From Effrenium voratum (Eukaryota > Sar > Dinophyceae > Suessiales > Symbiodiniaceae), in NCBI GenBank assembly GCA_963377175.1, contig CAUJNA010002846.1:217501-281500 (forward strand): 64,000 nt of DNA. Reading direction: 5' to 3'. Positions 35,540 through 48,171 of this stretch are shown one piece after another (the first letter of the stretch is position 1; every line of letters starts with the position of its first letter). Below the pieces are notes generated by a model. That model saw only the letters and a program-made list of their open reading frames with translations, was not told the DNA's origin and ran no database searches. A program made the translations under genes and the position numbers.

Positions 35540-36204
35540 TCGAAACCTGGTTGAATGAAACCAATTGCTGTTCATTGTCATGGGAAACCAGAATTATTTG
35601 GATCAGTCCGAGCGGTTTCCTGTTGGCTTCCTGCTGGATTCAACCCCGCGGGGATGAAAATTCCGGTTGGTGGGGACTTACGTTGGGGAATCGAATCAAA
35701 CACCGGGGTTTCTTCGGCGGCTTCTTCCAAGTTGGCATTTCCTCGCTGCGAGGGCTTTTGAACGGTATGAACCCCATGGCCCGTCCAACTGCTTGCTTGC
35801 TTCTTTTTTCTTCGGGCATCCCCAGGTTCGTTCCCACATTGCCTGGTCGATAAACCCCCCATGTACCGGAAATAACACCGTCAAAGTACCCCGCGAAATT
35901 GGAGATCCGCATAAGTTTGGGGCAATATACCCTCAAACAGACGAGCTGCACAAACATAATTTCGTTTTAGGAAACGAGATACCTGAAGCCTCCTTCTACC
36001 AAAATCTGTGGGGTCATGACAACTCTGTGTTAAAGGGTCCTGACAAAAGGAGACTCCAGATAGACGTGCTGCACAAATTTAGTTCCGGCAGTTCTGGCGG
36101 ATTCTTTTCTACCCAAGTGGTAGGTTAAAGGTTAAAGGGAACCTTGCCGAGTTTGTGACCTTGCCAGAAAGAGTCATGATGACTGAACCATCAGGGATGG
36201 ATCC

Positions 36205-36330
36205 GTGGACGGACAAAATCAGTTTCGCACCAGGAAATTAAACCATGGTGAAACCACAACGTTTGTTTGGTATTTGCAGCGGAATCGAATCATTCCAGGG
36301 TTTCTTAGGTGCGAAATGGATTTCTGAGAC
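36205..36330. repeat. Family D-like repeat (diverged)
   Basis: CGTGGACGGACAAAATCAGTTTCGCACC, then GGTATTTGCAGCGGAATCGAATCATTCC and GGTGCGAAATGGATTTCTGAG. Arms are decayed but in family order. Confidence 0.6.
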
Positions 36331-36379
36331 CCAGCAAGATGGCCTCTCTCCCAACTTTTCGACGCTGACTTCGTCTCAT

Positions 36380-36452
36380 CTAGGTCCTCCAGATTTGAGA
36401 GGTTGGAATAAGGGTACCAACTTTTTATTTGGTCTATTAGTAGGGGGAGGAG
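36380..36452. repeat. Family B repeat, right-truncated
   Basis: CTAGGTCCTCCAGATTTGAGAGGTTGGAATAAGGGTACC through GGTCTATTAGTAGGGG, then the right half is lost. Confidence 0.72.
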
Positions 36453-37260
36453 AATGAAGAAGGAATGACCGCAGAAGCGATCCAATTGCGTTCTGTTCCC
36501 TAAGCCGTTTAACTCGTCGTGTTTCCTCGCATCTCAGACATGCAATCATAATGACGGTATACTTACTCCTCACCTATACATATAGATTCTGTTGTTTCGT
36601 GGCAACGTGGATGGGGGGGTGTTCTCCGCGTATTTCACATCTACCACAAAAAGGGCACAGCGAAATCCATTTCGCACCACCTAAGAAACCAATCCCAATC
36701 AGCAATGGTGTCCCATGGTTTCAACGGTCATTTTCCGTGTTACTTATAGCGTAGTTGTGAGCAAGAACAAATATATTGATGCCCAAATCTGCACCCTGGG
36801 AGGGGGGAACAGAGAAGCGTGGGGTTCCTTTGGTGGTCTAGTTGCGGCAGAACTGGGCTTGCGTTTTTTGGAGGGTGCCCCTTTTGCACATAACTTTTAA
36901 AGGAAAATCAAAAAATGAGGGTCCCGCATTCTAACACACACCAAAATGACTAGTAACCCACGAGCTTATCACAGTTGGGTGGTCAACTGGAGGTCGCATT
37001 TGGCCAAGTGCCGGAAGGCCGGGGTTCTCAAAGATGGGACCCGGATGCGGAAGGTGGCTAAATGGTTGCTGTCCCTTGTATCTTGGGGACTTATCCTGTG
37101 GCCTATGATCACGCAATTCAACTCCGGACCACCAAAACACACAAACACAGGTAACTACGGTACGGCTAGCGCTTCGGTTCCAGAATTGGTGGCTAAGCAT
37201 CGTCGAACGGATTCAAAGGATTTGGCGATACCTGACATGGTTTCCGATGTGGATGCATCT

Positions 37261-37376
37261 CGAGGTCCTCCAGTAGAGAGGTTAGAATAAGGGTACCAAC
37301 TTTTTGTTGTAGTCTATTTTGGTAGGGGAACGCTCCCCCAAAAAAGGGGAGAGAAGGGCACCATTGGGGGACCTAG
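37261..37376. repeat. Family B foldback repeat, copy 3
   Basis: CGAGGTCCTCCAGTAGAGAGG ... AGGGCACCATTGGGGGACCTAG; first terminal bases mutated, otherwise full length. Confidence 0.8.
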
Positions 37377-37945
37377 GGTAGGATATGGAATCCTTGAAGC
37401 TGGGGACGAGCGGCGCGCGTGCCTATCCTATTAGCTAAGTCCCGACCACCCTCTTGCCTTGAAGAAGTGGAAAATGGTGGGATCGGCTATGCACCATGGT
37501 GCCAACGATCAGGAACTCCTCGATCCATGCGCGTCCGAGCTCGAAAAAACAAACGCACCGGACACATAGACTGTTCAAGCATGACGGGTGTAGTGGATCT
37601 GTCATTGTTTAGTGCATTTGGACATAGATACTTTGAGACCTATGGAAACAGTACAACAACAGTGGTACGAGCAACAACAGTTACCACAATACGCAGAAAA
37701 AGGCAAAACTGAGAGAAAAACCGCACCATATCATGTAACACATGTTGCATGGCATTGTGACTACGCTTGTGATTTAACATACGTTCCAAGGGCGTATTCA
37801 ATGTGGGACACTCAACACGAGCCCACAGCCTTGGCTTGTGTACCACTTCAGCCTTGGCGGGCTGGGTTTACATGATGACCCCAACGACGTTTCAGGTTTT
37901 TTCAATGCTTCCAATCACTTTAGGAAGCCACAGAAACATACTCAC

Positions 37946-38046
37946 ACTTCTCTCCCTGACCCTTTAAACAACCTTGGTCATTTCCGAAAAGAAAGATTCG
38001 GGTCATGACCAACCATTTTTAAGGGGTCATGACCGGAGAGTCTGGG
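37946..38046. repeat. Family A foldback repeat, copy 7 (decayed)
   Basis: CTTCTCTCCCTGACCC ... GGGTCATGACCGGAGAGTCTGGG. Terminal repeats have several mismatches; interior GGTCATTTCCG and ATGACCAACCATTTTTAAGG identify the family. Confidence 0.65.
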
Positions 38047-38580
38047 CAGACACGCATTGAGACGAGCCTTGGGAAGTCAAGGAAGGATCTTCGTTGCTTG
38101 GCCCGCTCTGGCGGCCTTGGGGCGCGATTCAGACTCTTCTTGCTGACTTTTCTCGGCCTCAACCGGTTCAACGGCGCGGAGTGAAGTCGACGCTGGCGCA
38201 GATCTAAGAAACCAAGTCGCGAGGCAGCCGTCCTTGAGAGGTGACCGCATCTCAGCCAGTCTGCTTCCCCAACATGGGAATCTTTTTGCCTCGCCCCCCT
38301 GGCTGTGTGGGGATAGACCAAGCAACCCAAAGGACCTGGACATAAATCGCTAGCCTTTTGTTACCTAGACTGTTAATGCACCAAACGTGGGAAACCAAAA
38401 AGGCAAAAGCTTGGGTTTGGGCAAGTGAGTAGAGCTCGTCCCCTGCGTCCCTCCCAAATGAGCCATGGAAACGGCAGCCGTTTTGACCGCTTCGAAGCCT
38501 GGATTTCGAACGCCCACTGAAAGCTCCGCTTCAGGATTTCGCTGTTCGACGGTCGCATCGCCCAATGGGGTCGCATCGCG

Positions 38581-38584
<4 letters not shown>

Positions 38585-38674
<90 letters not shown>
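38585..38674. repeat. (TG)n microsatellite
   Basis: About 45 uninterrupted TG dinucleotides, ending in CGTGTG. A pure run of this length suggests recent expansion. Confidence 0.95.
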
Positions 38675-38679
<5 letters not shown>

Positions 38680-39106
38680 GCTTTTAATGAGCAAAGCCGC
38701 CATTTTTTTGGGTTTCCGCTCTCATTTTCAGCACCCATGTCTCCCTTAAACCTAATCCTTCCATTGGAACCTCCTTTGGCATTCAAAGCCAAGGTGGGAA
38801 ACCACTTGCGAGGTGGTTCCCTATCAACACTCGCAGCAAAAAGGCGAGCTTTGACCTGAGTAAACTCTATCCCGCAGAGCTATAACTTTCTAGGGCAAAC
38901 AGGTGGCCGTGGGGCAGAACCTATGGCGATCCCATTTTGGGGTGGATGAACATCCATCCACCTAGTTTGATGTTCACCAGGGGTACAGGGTTTTGACAAA
39001 CCGCCATGTAAGATGGTCCCAAAAGTTGATCTAGCAACCATGGCTTTTTCCCAAACGGGGACTTGCAGCCATGCGCTAAAAAGGACTCGGACCTGGGGTT
39101 TAATAG

Positions 39107-39180
39107 GTGGTGCAGGATTTCGTTCATCCACAGTAGGCCCAATACTGTGAATGGTGGCGAAATCCAGAAATTGCACCACC
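39107..39180. repeat. Family D short inverted form
   Basis: GGTGGTGCAGGATTTCGTTCATCCACAGTA followed at once by TACTGTGAATGGTGGCGAAATCC-TTGCACCACC, a nearly closed hairpin of the family D arms in inside-out order. Confidence 0.72.
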
Positions 39181-39231
39181 GTTCAGAACCCCCCTGGAAT
39201 GATGATCCCCCTGCAAATACCAACAAACCTT

Positions 39232-39348
39232 GGTTGACGTTGGAAGGGGAGCAAACAAAAATTAAACTTTAGCAGTTAAGTGGTTGGATTTCAACCACTC
39301 AACCACAAGAAGCAAAAATGATTCAAATGTTTCCCAACGACAACCATG
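39232..39348. repeat. Family C foldback repeat, full length
   Basis: GGTTGACGTTGGAAGGGGAGCAAAC ... TGTTTCCCAACGACAACCATG with inner stem AAGTGGTTGGATTTCAACCACTCAACCAC. It lies between a family D foldback and another family-D-like segment. Confidence 0.8.
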
Positions 39349-39505
39349 AAACGATGGTTTCAACCATGGTTTCATTTCGTGGTGCAAGACTTCGTCTATC
39401 AGTATGGCCCAGGTGACCAAGGGACCCGATGATTGCGACATCCAGAAATTTCGCAGCACTTAACCCGAAACCCATGGTGGAAAACATGGTTTGTTTTTGG
39501 TATTT

Positions 39506-39585
39506 CCCTAGGAGCCCAAGACCTCATTTTTAGAGGCCTTTGGGGGCCAAAGACCCTCACATACAGGGTCTTGGGGCTCCTAGGG
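39506..39585. repeat. Family E foldback repeat, copy 2
   Basis: CCCTAGGAGCCCAAGACC ... GGGTCTTGGGGCTCCTAGGG, 80 bp, nearly perfect terminal inversion. Confidence 0.8.
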
Positions 39586-39932
39586 TTTGCAGGGCAAGCC
39601 GCAGATTCCAGATTCGATTTGTTTGGACATGCCAACAAACAATGGAATTTCAACCATGGGTTCAAAGTCATGCGAAATGGATGTCTGAATTCCCCGAAAA
39701 AGCAGGGGACAAGTCAAGTCATTTATTTTTGCATGTCCTTCACAGGAAACTGGCAGGAATTTTGGTCGTGGCTCACGTAATCTTTGGCGACTCCAGTATA
39801 TAAATATGCAATAAACATATGTCCACATATTTTTTGAGACCCCAGACATGTACATGTTCGTCAGACGTCTCACTTCCTGAGTGGGCTTGATTGTCCCCAG
39901 CGGTGTAAAGGCCAGGAACCCACGTGAGTCTA

Positions 39933-40080
39933 CTAGGTCCTCCAGTAGAGAGGATAGCAAAGTTGGTACCAACTTTTATTTCTGTCTATTTTAGTAGGGG
40001 TTTCTGTCTATTTTAGTAGGGGAACCCTCCGCCTCCCCAAAAAAAAAGGACACTAAAAGGGCACCGGCCGCCGGGGGACC
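39933..40080. repeat. Family B foldback repeat with internal duplication
   Basis: The segment TTTCTGTCTATTTTAGTAGG occurs twice in tandem inside the element, lengthening it to about 148 bp. The right arm reads GCACCGGCCGCCGGGGGACC, a GC-rich departure from the family. Confidence 0.75.
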
Positions 40081-40224
40081 TTTTTGTCCATGCCGCGCTT
40101 GCCGAAGCCGAAGCCGAAGCGAAGCGATCGAAGCGCTTGCGGATCCTGAAGCCACTCGGCCACCCCAGCGGGGCCGTCCACCAAGTGCCATCCGCCCTGG
40201 CAACGACTTGTTGCCGTTTTTTTC

Positions 40225-40349
40225 TCCAGAGGCTCCCGATGTATCGAAGGGGCCCTACAGCCAGGTTTTGAGACCGGGTCCCAAACACCTCCGGGGTGTC
40301 GTTTTGGAGGGCTCGGGTCTTCCATTGAAAGCCGATCGGAGCCTCTGGG
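40225..40349. repeat. Family J foldback repeat, copy 2 (reverse orientation)
   Basis: CCAGAGGCTCCCGATGTATCG ... GGAGCCTCTGGG; interior is the reverse complement of the copy at 34986. Confidence 0.8.
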
Positions 40350-42579
40350 CAAGGGATTCCTGACTTCAGTGGACCGCCATGTTACCCCGCCTTGAAAAAA
40401 CACGTCTTCTCTTGGGGATCAAAACAAGCCGCCAAACTGTTTGCATGCCACATAGTCTTCTCAAAAAGTATAAAGTGGCATAAGTTACCCCGGAGTCCTT
40501 ATAACACACCTGGGTGGAGTGGCAAAACAAGTCGCCAAACTGCTTGCATTCCACTAAAGAGGTCTTCTGAACAAGTATGAAGTCCCATGAACACAGGAAG
40601 TGAGTTTTCCGATTCCACCCTGGGATTACACCCTTTTGGGAAGTCGTTCTAAACTTAGATGTGGATCACCCGAACCGCGCTTTAGGAATCTTGGAACCCG
40701 ACAAAGGCCCGTTGCAAGTTCCAAAACCTTTCCATAGACATCCAAGCCCCTCCAAGGGGCCCAATACTGGCAGCAACAACTTGGAGCCTTGCCATGAAAC
40801 ACCTCGTTTTGCTTTTTGGTTGTTTTGCCGTTTGCCGTCCGTTTTCAGATCCCCTGCTAAAACTGGCAAACTTTTAGTGGGTTCAATGGACACCCAACCA
40901 CTAAAGCTAAGGAACCGGATGCCTGGGAAAGCTTAAAGCTCAAGTTCCGCGGATTGGTTCCCCGACAGTGGCGAACCTTCTAGGAAGACAACCGCTGGAT
41001 ATACAGCCTTACTCTCCCTATGCCAACTGGAGTCCGGTGATTTCCCCTTTTCCGATACCTTGAATTGGACCTCTGAGCCCCTTTGTCCGGCAAAAACACA
41101 GATCAGCGCGAAACAGAGGCACTTTCCCTTTACTCACTGGCTGATTGGATGGCCCAGAAAAAGTCCAAACTTTATATTTACCACCAAAATGGTCTTCCCA
41201 AAAAGTTTAAAGTTCGTGAACTCAGGAAGTGAGCTTTTCAACTTGCTTTCGCGGGACCAAATCCCTTTCTCACTCCCTGGGTTTCTGGAGTTTTCTCTAC
41301 TGGGGTGGATGGGTGGATTCCCATTCTTTTCGACCATCATTAAGCAGCCATTTTCCCTGGGTTTCCTCGGGTTTTCTAGAAAGAAGGCTTAACAAAGGTG
41401 GTCAGCTTCCATACCAAGCCAAACACCATATTTGGACAGGCCAAGTTGATGGAATTCAAAAAACCCGCAAGTCGCCCACCAGTTTGAGAAGACCTGGGCG
41501 CAGTTTCCACGGCAACTGATTGCTGGAAAGGTCCATCGCCTTTGGTACGTTGAATCGGAAAGCCAGGTGTTCCCAAAAAGTCAAAGAAGCCATTCGGTCA
41601 CACCAAAGACCATCATGAGTACAGCAAAATGCCAGGCTCTACACTCCTGGGAAAAATAATAATAAGAAGAAACAAAAACACTTCCAGTTAAATTGCGATG
41701 TCTCATTCGAGACACGGCGTCATTCCACCTGAACAAACTGCAGCGTGAAAGCAAATTGCACAACTCCCTTTCTGTCAGCAAGGAAGACAAACTTCAAAAC
41801 AGTACTGGGTGAAACTTGCCATCCACTTTAGCATGTGTGACTACCAGTCGTCATTTGCCTCAAATGCCAGCAGAGACAATGAAGCAACATTTGTTGATGT
41901 CAGAATGCGCTGCCATATGTGCCACGATGTTGGTTCCACTGAAACCCCCCTGCATGGGACCGAAACATGCATGCGTTATAGAACTCCTTTTGTCCCTAAC
42001 ATGAAAAGACACTATGCACCCTGATGGCTCATCCGCACAGTCCGTAGAATGCCATATATATATATATGTATATATATAATTCTGGTTCAAGTTCGGAAAA
42101 TAGCACGAAACCAACTAAAAGCAACCAAAAAGCAAAGGAACCGCATGGCTGGGAGCCACCGAGTTCCTGCTTTCAGTCAAAATTCCATTGGCATTACAGC
42201 GGTCTACCCAAAACCCATGTGAGGCACCGAAAGGAACAGGGGTATCTGCGCTGATTTATGGGCCAGTCCCTTCACTTTAACAGGTTTCGAGGTGGCAAAG
42301 TTTGTGAGAAAGTCGGTTTTGCCCCAAACCGAGCCGAACCGATGGCCCAAAAAAAAAGCTGAACCATGGGTTCTTGCAACCGCAGTAGTGGCTCAGTTCA
42401 GTGACCCCGGAAAAAAAGGGAACCCTTTTTGACAAAAAAAGCACATTTTTAGTGGGGCAGCCACCAAAAAAAAAGGGGAAAAAGGGTGCCACTGAAAAAC
42501 TGAGGTTGAAAACTTGGGTATGACTTTTAATGAAGGACCTGAATTGACCTCAGAACTCGCGTCTCGATGTATCCCGATG

Positions 42580-42721
42580 TACTGTGGATGGCTGGACGAA
42601 ATCCAGAAATCGCACCACCTAGGAAACCCTAAAATGGTTTGACTCCCCTGTAAAGGCCAACGCACAATGGGTTGACAGGTTTCAATGTGGTGCGAAATGG
42701 ATTTCGCAACCATCCACACTA
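42580..42721. repeat. Family D foldback repeat, copy 3
   Basis: TACTGTGGATGGCTGGACGAAATCCAGAAATCGCACCACC ... GTGGTGCGAAATGGATTTCGCAACCATCCACACT. Confidence 0.75.
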
Positions 42722-43074
42722 TGTCCACCACTTTCGAAGCTCCGAATGTTGTGTTCTTGTTGAGGGCACCCGTTTTGATGGCTTTCAAGGGAAAACAAAT
42801 GCTACTTGTAGGGGGTCCCTGAAAGAAGGCATACCCAAATTAACATTCATAGCCACTTGCTAGGTGAAACGCCGAGCGTTGCGCTGTGGACAAAAAGAAG
42901 GTGCCGCTTGAAGAAACAACCTGTCAATAGGGGGTGTGCTGAAAAAAACAGCAACAACTCTTACACACCAAACCACTGCTTTTTGGACACTGCTTGGGAT
43001 TTTGGACATGGACACGGGTCAAAAATAAGCCACCAAAAAATAACACGTTTTAGTCCTTGGTTCCATTTACCAGG

Positions 43075-43096
43075 GCCCCCCCCCCCCCCCCCCCCA
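43075..43096. repeat. Poly-C run
   Basis: About 20 consecutive C residues after CAGGG. Homopolymer lengths like this are often unreliable in assemblies. Confidence 0.85.
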
Positions 43097-43917
43097 TGTT
43101 GGGCTGTTGGGCCTAATTTTGACCCACAGCGACATGGGAAAACGCCGCGGTTGGGGGTGGTCGTCCACGTCCCCGGTTGGTTTTGCCGTGTTTTGTTGCA
43201 TATGGCTGCTACTTGGCCCCCGAACAACATGAGCAGGACATTTCGCACAGATCTCTGCGCAGGGAACACATCCTAACGGATGTTGGACACCCAAGCACCT
43301 CATTCCCCTGTCCAACCAAGACCAATAGAAGAACTGGGTGTGGCTCAAAATTTAAGAGCCAGACTGCAGGTTACAAAAAACGTCTGCTCCAACGTTGTTT
43401 GTTGGGGCAACGTTGTTTTTTTGGGGCAAAGTTGATTTTTGTTTTGTTTTTTTTGGGGGGGAACGTTGTAATTTTTCCAGGGCAACGACTTTTTGTTTGG
43501 AAAATCCGATTCCACAGCTTGGTTGCCACGTCGGATGGACGAAAGACTGCACCAGTTTGAAACCATGGGACACCAATTGTTAGTTTCGTACATCAGAAGG
43601 GCAAAAGTTTATGCCTCTTGATGGTTTCTGCAAAACAGTGTGGATCACCCGCGGATCGAATTTCCAACTCCGTTTTATGCGGCGGGAGTGGGACGGGTCA
43701 ATTCTCACCCTCTTTTAAGTTTAAAATACTTTAGGGGCTTTGGAGTGCGAAAATTCCACCGCGAATGACCCAGCAACAACTTGCAGGATTCTAGGAGGAA
43801 AGGCTTGTGTTTCCTGAGACGGCCCAAGAGGCAAAGTTTGGGCCTGCTAGTGTATGTACAAGGGAGTAATCATACCAGGGTTCTTAGTTGGTGCAGGATT
43901 CCGCCCCTCCACAGTAT

Positions 43918-44027
43918 CTAGGTCCAGTAGAGAGGTTAGAATAAGGGCACTTGTTTTTTGTAGTCTATTCTTCTAGGGGAACCCTCCCCAAAAAAGGACG
44001 GTAAAAGGGCACTACTGGGGGGCCTAG
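43918..44027. repeat. Family B foldback repeat, copy 5
   Basis: CTAGGTCCAGTAGAGAGG (internal CTC deletion) ... GGGCACTACTGGGGGGCCTAG. It directly follows a family D fragment at 43890-43915. Confidence 0.78.
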
Positions 44028-44417
44028 GTATGACTACATTAGAAAATTCACCTCTTGTACCTCGCCTTTTTCTTGCTGTTTTGAGGTCCCACCCAAAAGC
44101 TTGGGCGTCAAGGAATGGCTGGAAACTCATGGACTGGCCAAAATCCAGGTACCCAAACTTGCTGTCTAAGCCGCTACCTAGGTGGGGCTTAGCTAAATGG
44201 TTAGCACCCACAGTTATAGAGCAAGTGGGTTACAGCCAGGGTTACTGACCATTTAGCTAACTTCCAGACCTTCTAAGTAGAATGGTCCAAACCAAAAAGT
44301 GACAAACGTCCATGAACTCGGGAAGCAAGTTGAAGTGGTCCACCCAACACCGAGGTAAAGAACGAAAACTCATTTCCCGAGTTGGTGGGCCCCAAAAAAG
44401 TCTAAACTTGTTCTTTA

Positions 44418-44538
44418 CTAGGTCCTCCAGTAGAGAGGTAAGAATAAGGGTACCAACTTGTTTTTCTGTAGTCGATTTTAGCACGGGAACCCTCCCCCAA
44501 AAAAGTTGGTAAGAGGGCCAAAACTAGGGGGACCTAGT
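44418..44538. repeat. Family B foldback repeat, copy 6
   Basis: CTAGGTCCTCCAGTAGAGAGG ... CCAAAACTAGGGGGACCTAG; complete. Confidence 0.8.
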
Positions 44539-44639
44539 GTACCACTAGAACGGTCCAAATCTCAACAATGCTTCTGGGCTCCCGTCAGATCCCCCGCTAA
44601 AAGTGAATAACTTTTCGTGGGTGAAATTCGGAAACTGCA

Positions 44640-44722
44640 ACACTAAACACTAAAAAGATGGGATGAAAGTACCACTAAACACTAAAAACATGGATGAAAG
44701 TACCACTAAACACTAAAAGGAT
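44640..44722. repeat. Short tandem repeat of GTACCACTAAACACTAAAA
   Basis: Two and a half units, about 37 bp each, of ATGGATGAAAGTACCACTAAACACTAAAA. It looks like local amplification of the end of a family G repeat. Confidence 0.7.
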
Positions 44723-44990
44723 CTGAAAAGCTAAGTTGAAGCGGATGAATCGCTGGGAGCCAGGCTTCCAGCCCATGAGCTCAGGGCTGAGACATGGCGA
44801 ACCCGGCGCCTGCAGAGGCGCCACGGTGCTGAAGGCCGGGTATGTCCGCCTCACGAGTCAGCACGTCAGGTAGGTTTCCATGGCCTTTGTGGGGGGAATT
44901 TCGGGTACCTAAGTTATACGCATGGATATCACCTGCCTGTAGGTTACCACGACAACACCCTCGAAGACGCTGGGTTGCGGAAACTTTAAC

Positions 44991-45028
44991 CCCCAAAGAC
45001 CTCTAAAAAGGAGGTCTTGGGCTCCTAG
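44991..45028. repeat. Family E repeat, half copy
   Basis: CCCCAAAGACCTCTAAAAAGGAGGTCTTGGGCTCCTAG, the right arm of family E with a small hairpin. Confidence 0.6.
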
Positions 45029-45918
45029 CTTACGTTAGAACCATGGTTGCCACCTACTCAAGTTGGTGAAGTTGCTTGGATATCCTGCCGGAAATTGATT
45101 TCCAGGCTCCGAGCCGCAAGACTGCGCCCAGTGAGAGCCTTCGACCGAGAGCAAGATCTCAGCTCTTCTTACCCCTCAAAACTCCAAGGATTGGGGAAGA
45201 GACATATGGCCCATGTTACCCAAAAAGTTGAAAAGTTGCGTCTTTCAGAGGTAAGTCTTCATTTGGGGTTGAGCATGTTGGCAAAGACTTGGAGCCCCTA
45301 CAGCACGGATCGATTTATTGGCTTGGGTTTTCCCCGGCAAACCTCAAGGCGCCAAAGCCGTGGTCAGGATTGGTCACGCCGGGCCAAAAGATATAGAACT
45401 AAGGGGGGTCCCCTTTTAGTGGGGAGTCCGAACAACGAGCTTCCCTCTTCCAGACAAACCCACCTGAAAAATATGGGGGGGGGGGGTACTTTTATCAGGG
45501 GTCCACGTCCAAAAGTTCCCATATCCATCATCCCTCCCCCCAACCTCCGCGAGAAACGCAAAAAAATCGAGTGCTACCTTCCCCATTCTTTCCAGGGATC
45601 CTTCTTTTTAGAAAACCTCCGGAAACCCAGCGAAACGCCCGGTTTTTGAACAGAACAAAGGTTGAAAGAATGGACAAGGAATCAACCAGTAGAAAAACAC
45701 AAGAAGGCAAGCAGCACTTTGACTTGGGATTTGCCTCCAATTGAGACAGCCTGTGGTTTCTTCGGCATTGCATGCTATCCCATCTTGATGCGGGCAAGTT
45801 GCCTCCCCTCAACAAAAGAGGATCCCCTGTTGGTGGGGTTTCCCTTCCAAGGGGACTTTGAGAAAGGGAAATACTGGCCGACTATTTTACCCTGGTCAAA
45901 GTCAGGGCCATTCAGTGC

Positions 45919-46029
45919 TGTCCTAGTAGAGAGGTTGGAATAAGGGTACCCGATTTGTTTTTCTGTAGTCTTTTTTAGTAGACGAAAACCCTCCCCCAAA
46001 AAAGGACGGCACCTAGCTGGGAGACCTAG
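45919..46029. repeat. Family B foldback repeat, copy 7
   Basis: TGTCCTAGTAGAGAGGTTGG ... GGCACCTAGCTGGGAGACCTAG. It shares the TTTTAGTAGACGAAA and CCTAGCTGGG variants with copies at 51000 and, in part, 50234 and 56788, pointing to a subfamily. Confidence 0.75.
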
Positions 46030-46318
46030 AGTGGGTTAAAGGGAAACCACCAACCATTCTCTTGGAGAACCCCCAGAAACAGGACTGAAATCATGCCACA
46101 AAACCCAACCGGCTCGCTCCAGTGCAGGCCCTTCAAGGTTCTGGCCAAGTGAGTCATAACCAAAACCGGTAGAAACATGGTGAACCCAGAATGCTTCAAG
46201 AATTAAGAAGGCGGAATTCCGCACCTATTTATGGTTGGGATCGTCCCGTACTAACCTTCATCTACCCAAATCAGTTTTGAGGACGACCTCAGGTTGGCTT
46301 TTGCCCCGAGATACACTT

Positions 46319-46409
46319 GGTTGACGTTGGAAGGGAAGCAACCATTCAAGTTTTAGCAGCTTTTTGGGGATTTCAACCGCTAAACCTCAATGAGCGCAAA
46401 CATGCAAAA
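46319..46409. repeat. Family C repeat, copy 7
   Basis: GGTTGACGTTGGAAGGGAAGCAACC with TTTTAGCAGC and ACCGCTAAACCTC; the right end is replaced at 46410 by the start of a family B copy. Confidence 0.7.
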
Positions 46410-46532
46410 CTAGGTCCTCCAGTAGAGAGGTTAGAATATGTTGGTAATAGCTTCTTTCCGCTCGTCTATTTTACTAGGGGACCGAATCTCCCAACCAAAG
46501 GAAGGGTAAAAGGGCCAAACCTAGGGCGACCA
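46410..46532. repeat. Family B foldback repeat, copy 8 (diverged)
   Basis: Well-kept left end CTAGGTCCTCCAGTAGAGAGGTTAG; the right half is drifted (CCAAACCTAGGGCGACC). Directly abuts a family C copy on its left. Confidence 0.72.
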
Positions 46533-46861
46533 CTCGAATTTACTCGAACGGTCGAAACCCAAAAATGGCTTCACGCCCAGAGCTCTGCATCTGCCAGTCG
46601 GTTTTTTTCGAGCCCAACCACCATGTTTCCCAAGGGCCAAAACTTGGGGGTTGGGGGGGGGGGTGGGGGCGTTTTTTTTGGGGTTTAAGGGGAAACCACA
46701 AATTGGTCCCCCTCATTTTGGGTTGTCCCCCGCAAAAATGCAAAATATCTAGAAGTGGTTTAAAGGGAAGCAAAGAAACGAATCGCCGTTCTTGGGAGAA
46801 CCCTCCCCCAAAGACACCACAAAAACACTGGGAAACCTAGAAGTTTGAAGAGAAGCAAACA

Positions 46862-47156
46862 CAGGGATCCGGATGCATGAAAAAACACCGATCGAACATT
46901 GCAACTTGTAAATGGTGGTTTCCATTTGCGGTGTTGAAAAAGCGGTCCATGTTTCAAGTGTTTGCAAAATGTATCCTGGTTGTTGGGTTGCAATATGGGT
47001 GTGGGTCAAAATTAAACCAACACAAGACCGCAGATTTTAGTCCATGTTTCCATTTCTCACGGCAAGCCATTTTGGGGTTACCCGATTTTTGAGCCACAGC
47101 CACATTTCCCCTCAAAACATGAGCCCTGCCAAGGGAAACTCGCCTTCAACGAGAAA
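46862..47156. repeat. Family K long dispersed repeat, copy 1
   Basis: About 295 bp, from CAGGGATCCGGATGCATGAAAAAA to AAGGGAAACTCGCCTTCAACG. It matches 55577-55858 almost throughout, apart from a 30-base segment (TCCATGTTTCCATTTCTCACG...) absent there. A third, partial copy is at 13940-14044. A short echo follows at 47160-47235. Confidence 0.78.
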
Positions 47157-48078
47157 GCAACATGTTTCATTGCAACTTGTACATGGTGGTGTCCAACTTG
47201 ATTTTGGTGTTGACAAAGCGGTCCATGTGATGCAACAAAACGGGCTTCCCAAAGACTAACACCCCATATAAAGAGGGGAATGCCCTTGTATCACAGAAGT
47301 GGGGAAAAACCCCTTGATCCCACAACCTTCAACGGGAGCAACATGAATTTCTTTTCAGCCCTGCAAAAGCACCTCGGGCCCATTCTCGAGGCCCCTTGGG
47401 AGAAACACGTCTCGAGACCCGTTCGCCGTTCGGGCTGTGGTTGAAATGGAAATGGACATGGAAATGACCACGAAGCTGTGATATGACAAGGGCCTAACCC
47501 CAAAGACTAAGACCCCCCCAAAAAAGGGGGAGATTCCAACGAAGATGTATCACAGAAGTGGTTGAATAAACCTCCAGGTGATTCCACTGTTCCCACCTCC
47601 GACCCCCGACCCCTTCGAGCCTTTTGGAGGTTTTCAAGGGCACCGGCAGCTCCATCTTGGGTGGCCGGGCGCCTTCGCAACTGGAGACTCGCGCCGGGGT
47701 GTCTGCAGTTCATCCACTACGTTCTCCCCCCCCCAAAAAAAAAAGAACAAAAACACTCACATGCACACAACAACCCCACCCCCAAAAAAAAACACAAAAA
47801 ACGAAAAAAAAACACAACAACAAAACAAAAAATCACACTCACAACACACACCCCTCACCCCCCACCCCCCACCCCCCCAAAAAAAAAACACGAAGCATGT
47901 GAGCACAAAAACAAATGTGTGTAGGTGAAAACATGAGTGGCTCTTTGTGCTTGCGACTCGGACCCTCAAAAATAGCGGTTTCCCGTTTGGTTGAGCTGGG
48001 GTAAACCGCAGGCTTTTATCTTTGAATCCATTTGCCAAAGTGACACTTTGGCACATTTGTTGAGCAGCCATGTGTGCA

Positions 48079-48171
48079 CCTAGACTCTCCATGACCCTTT
48101 AACAAAGGGTCATGACCCCTTTCTTTTTGGCAATGACCAACCATTTGTTGAAGGTTCATGGAGAATCTAGG
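48079..48171. repeat. Family A foldback repeat, copy 8
   Basis: CCTAGACTCTCCATGACCC ... GGTTCATGGAGAATCTAGG, right flank TA. The right arm has two changes relative to the left. Confidence 0.8.

Larger units (their letters stand above)
34525..38584. other. Non-coding repeat-dominated stretch
   Basis: Members of families A, B, D and J are listed. Between them I see no protein-like ORF and no RNA gene. Confidence 0.5.
40350..46409. other. Non-coding repeat-dominated stretch
   Basis: Families B, C, D, E and G recur; a GGAACTCAGGAAGTGAG-like segment recurs at 41215, 40590 and elsewhere (also 50975, 51960). The ORF of 200 codons at 45047-45649 plus has no recognisable domain and runs through GC-poor repeat remnants. 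Confidence 0.5.

Noticed and set aside
38585..38674. Telomeric or centromeric repeat
   Set aside because: Plain TG dinucleotide run, not the TTTAGGG-type unit; no adjacent satellite.
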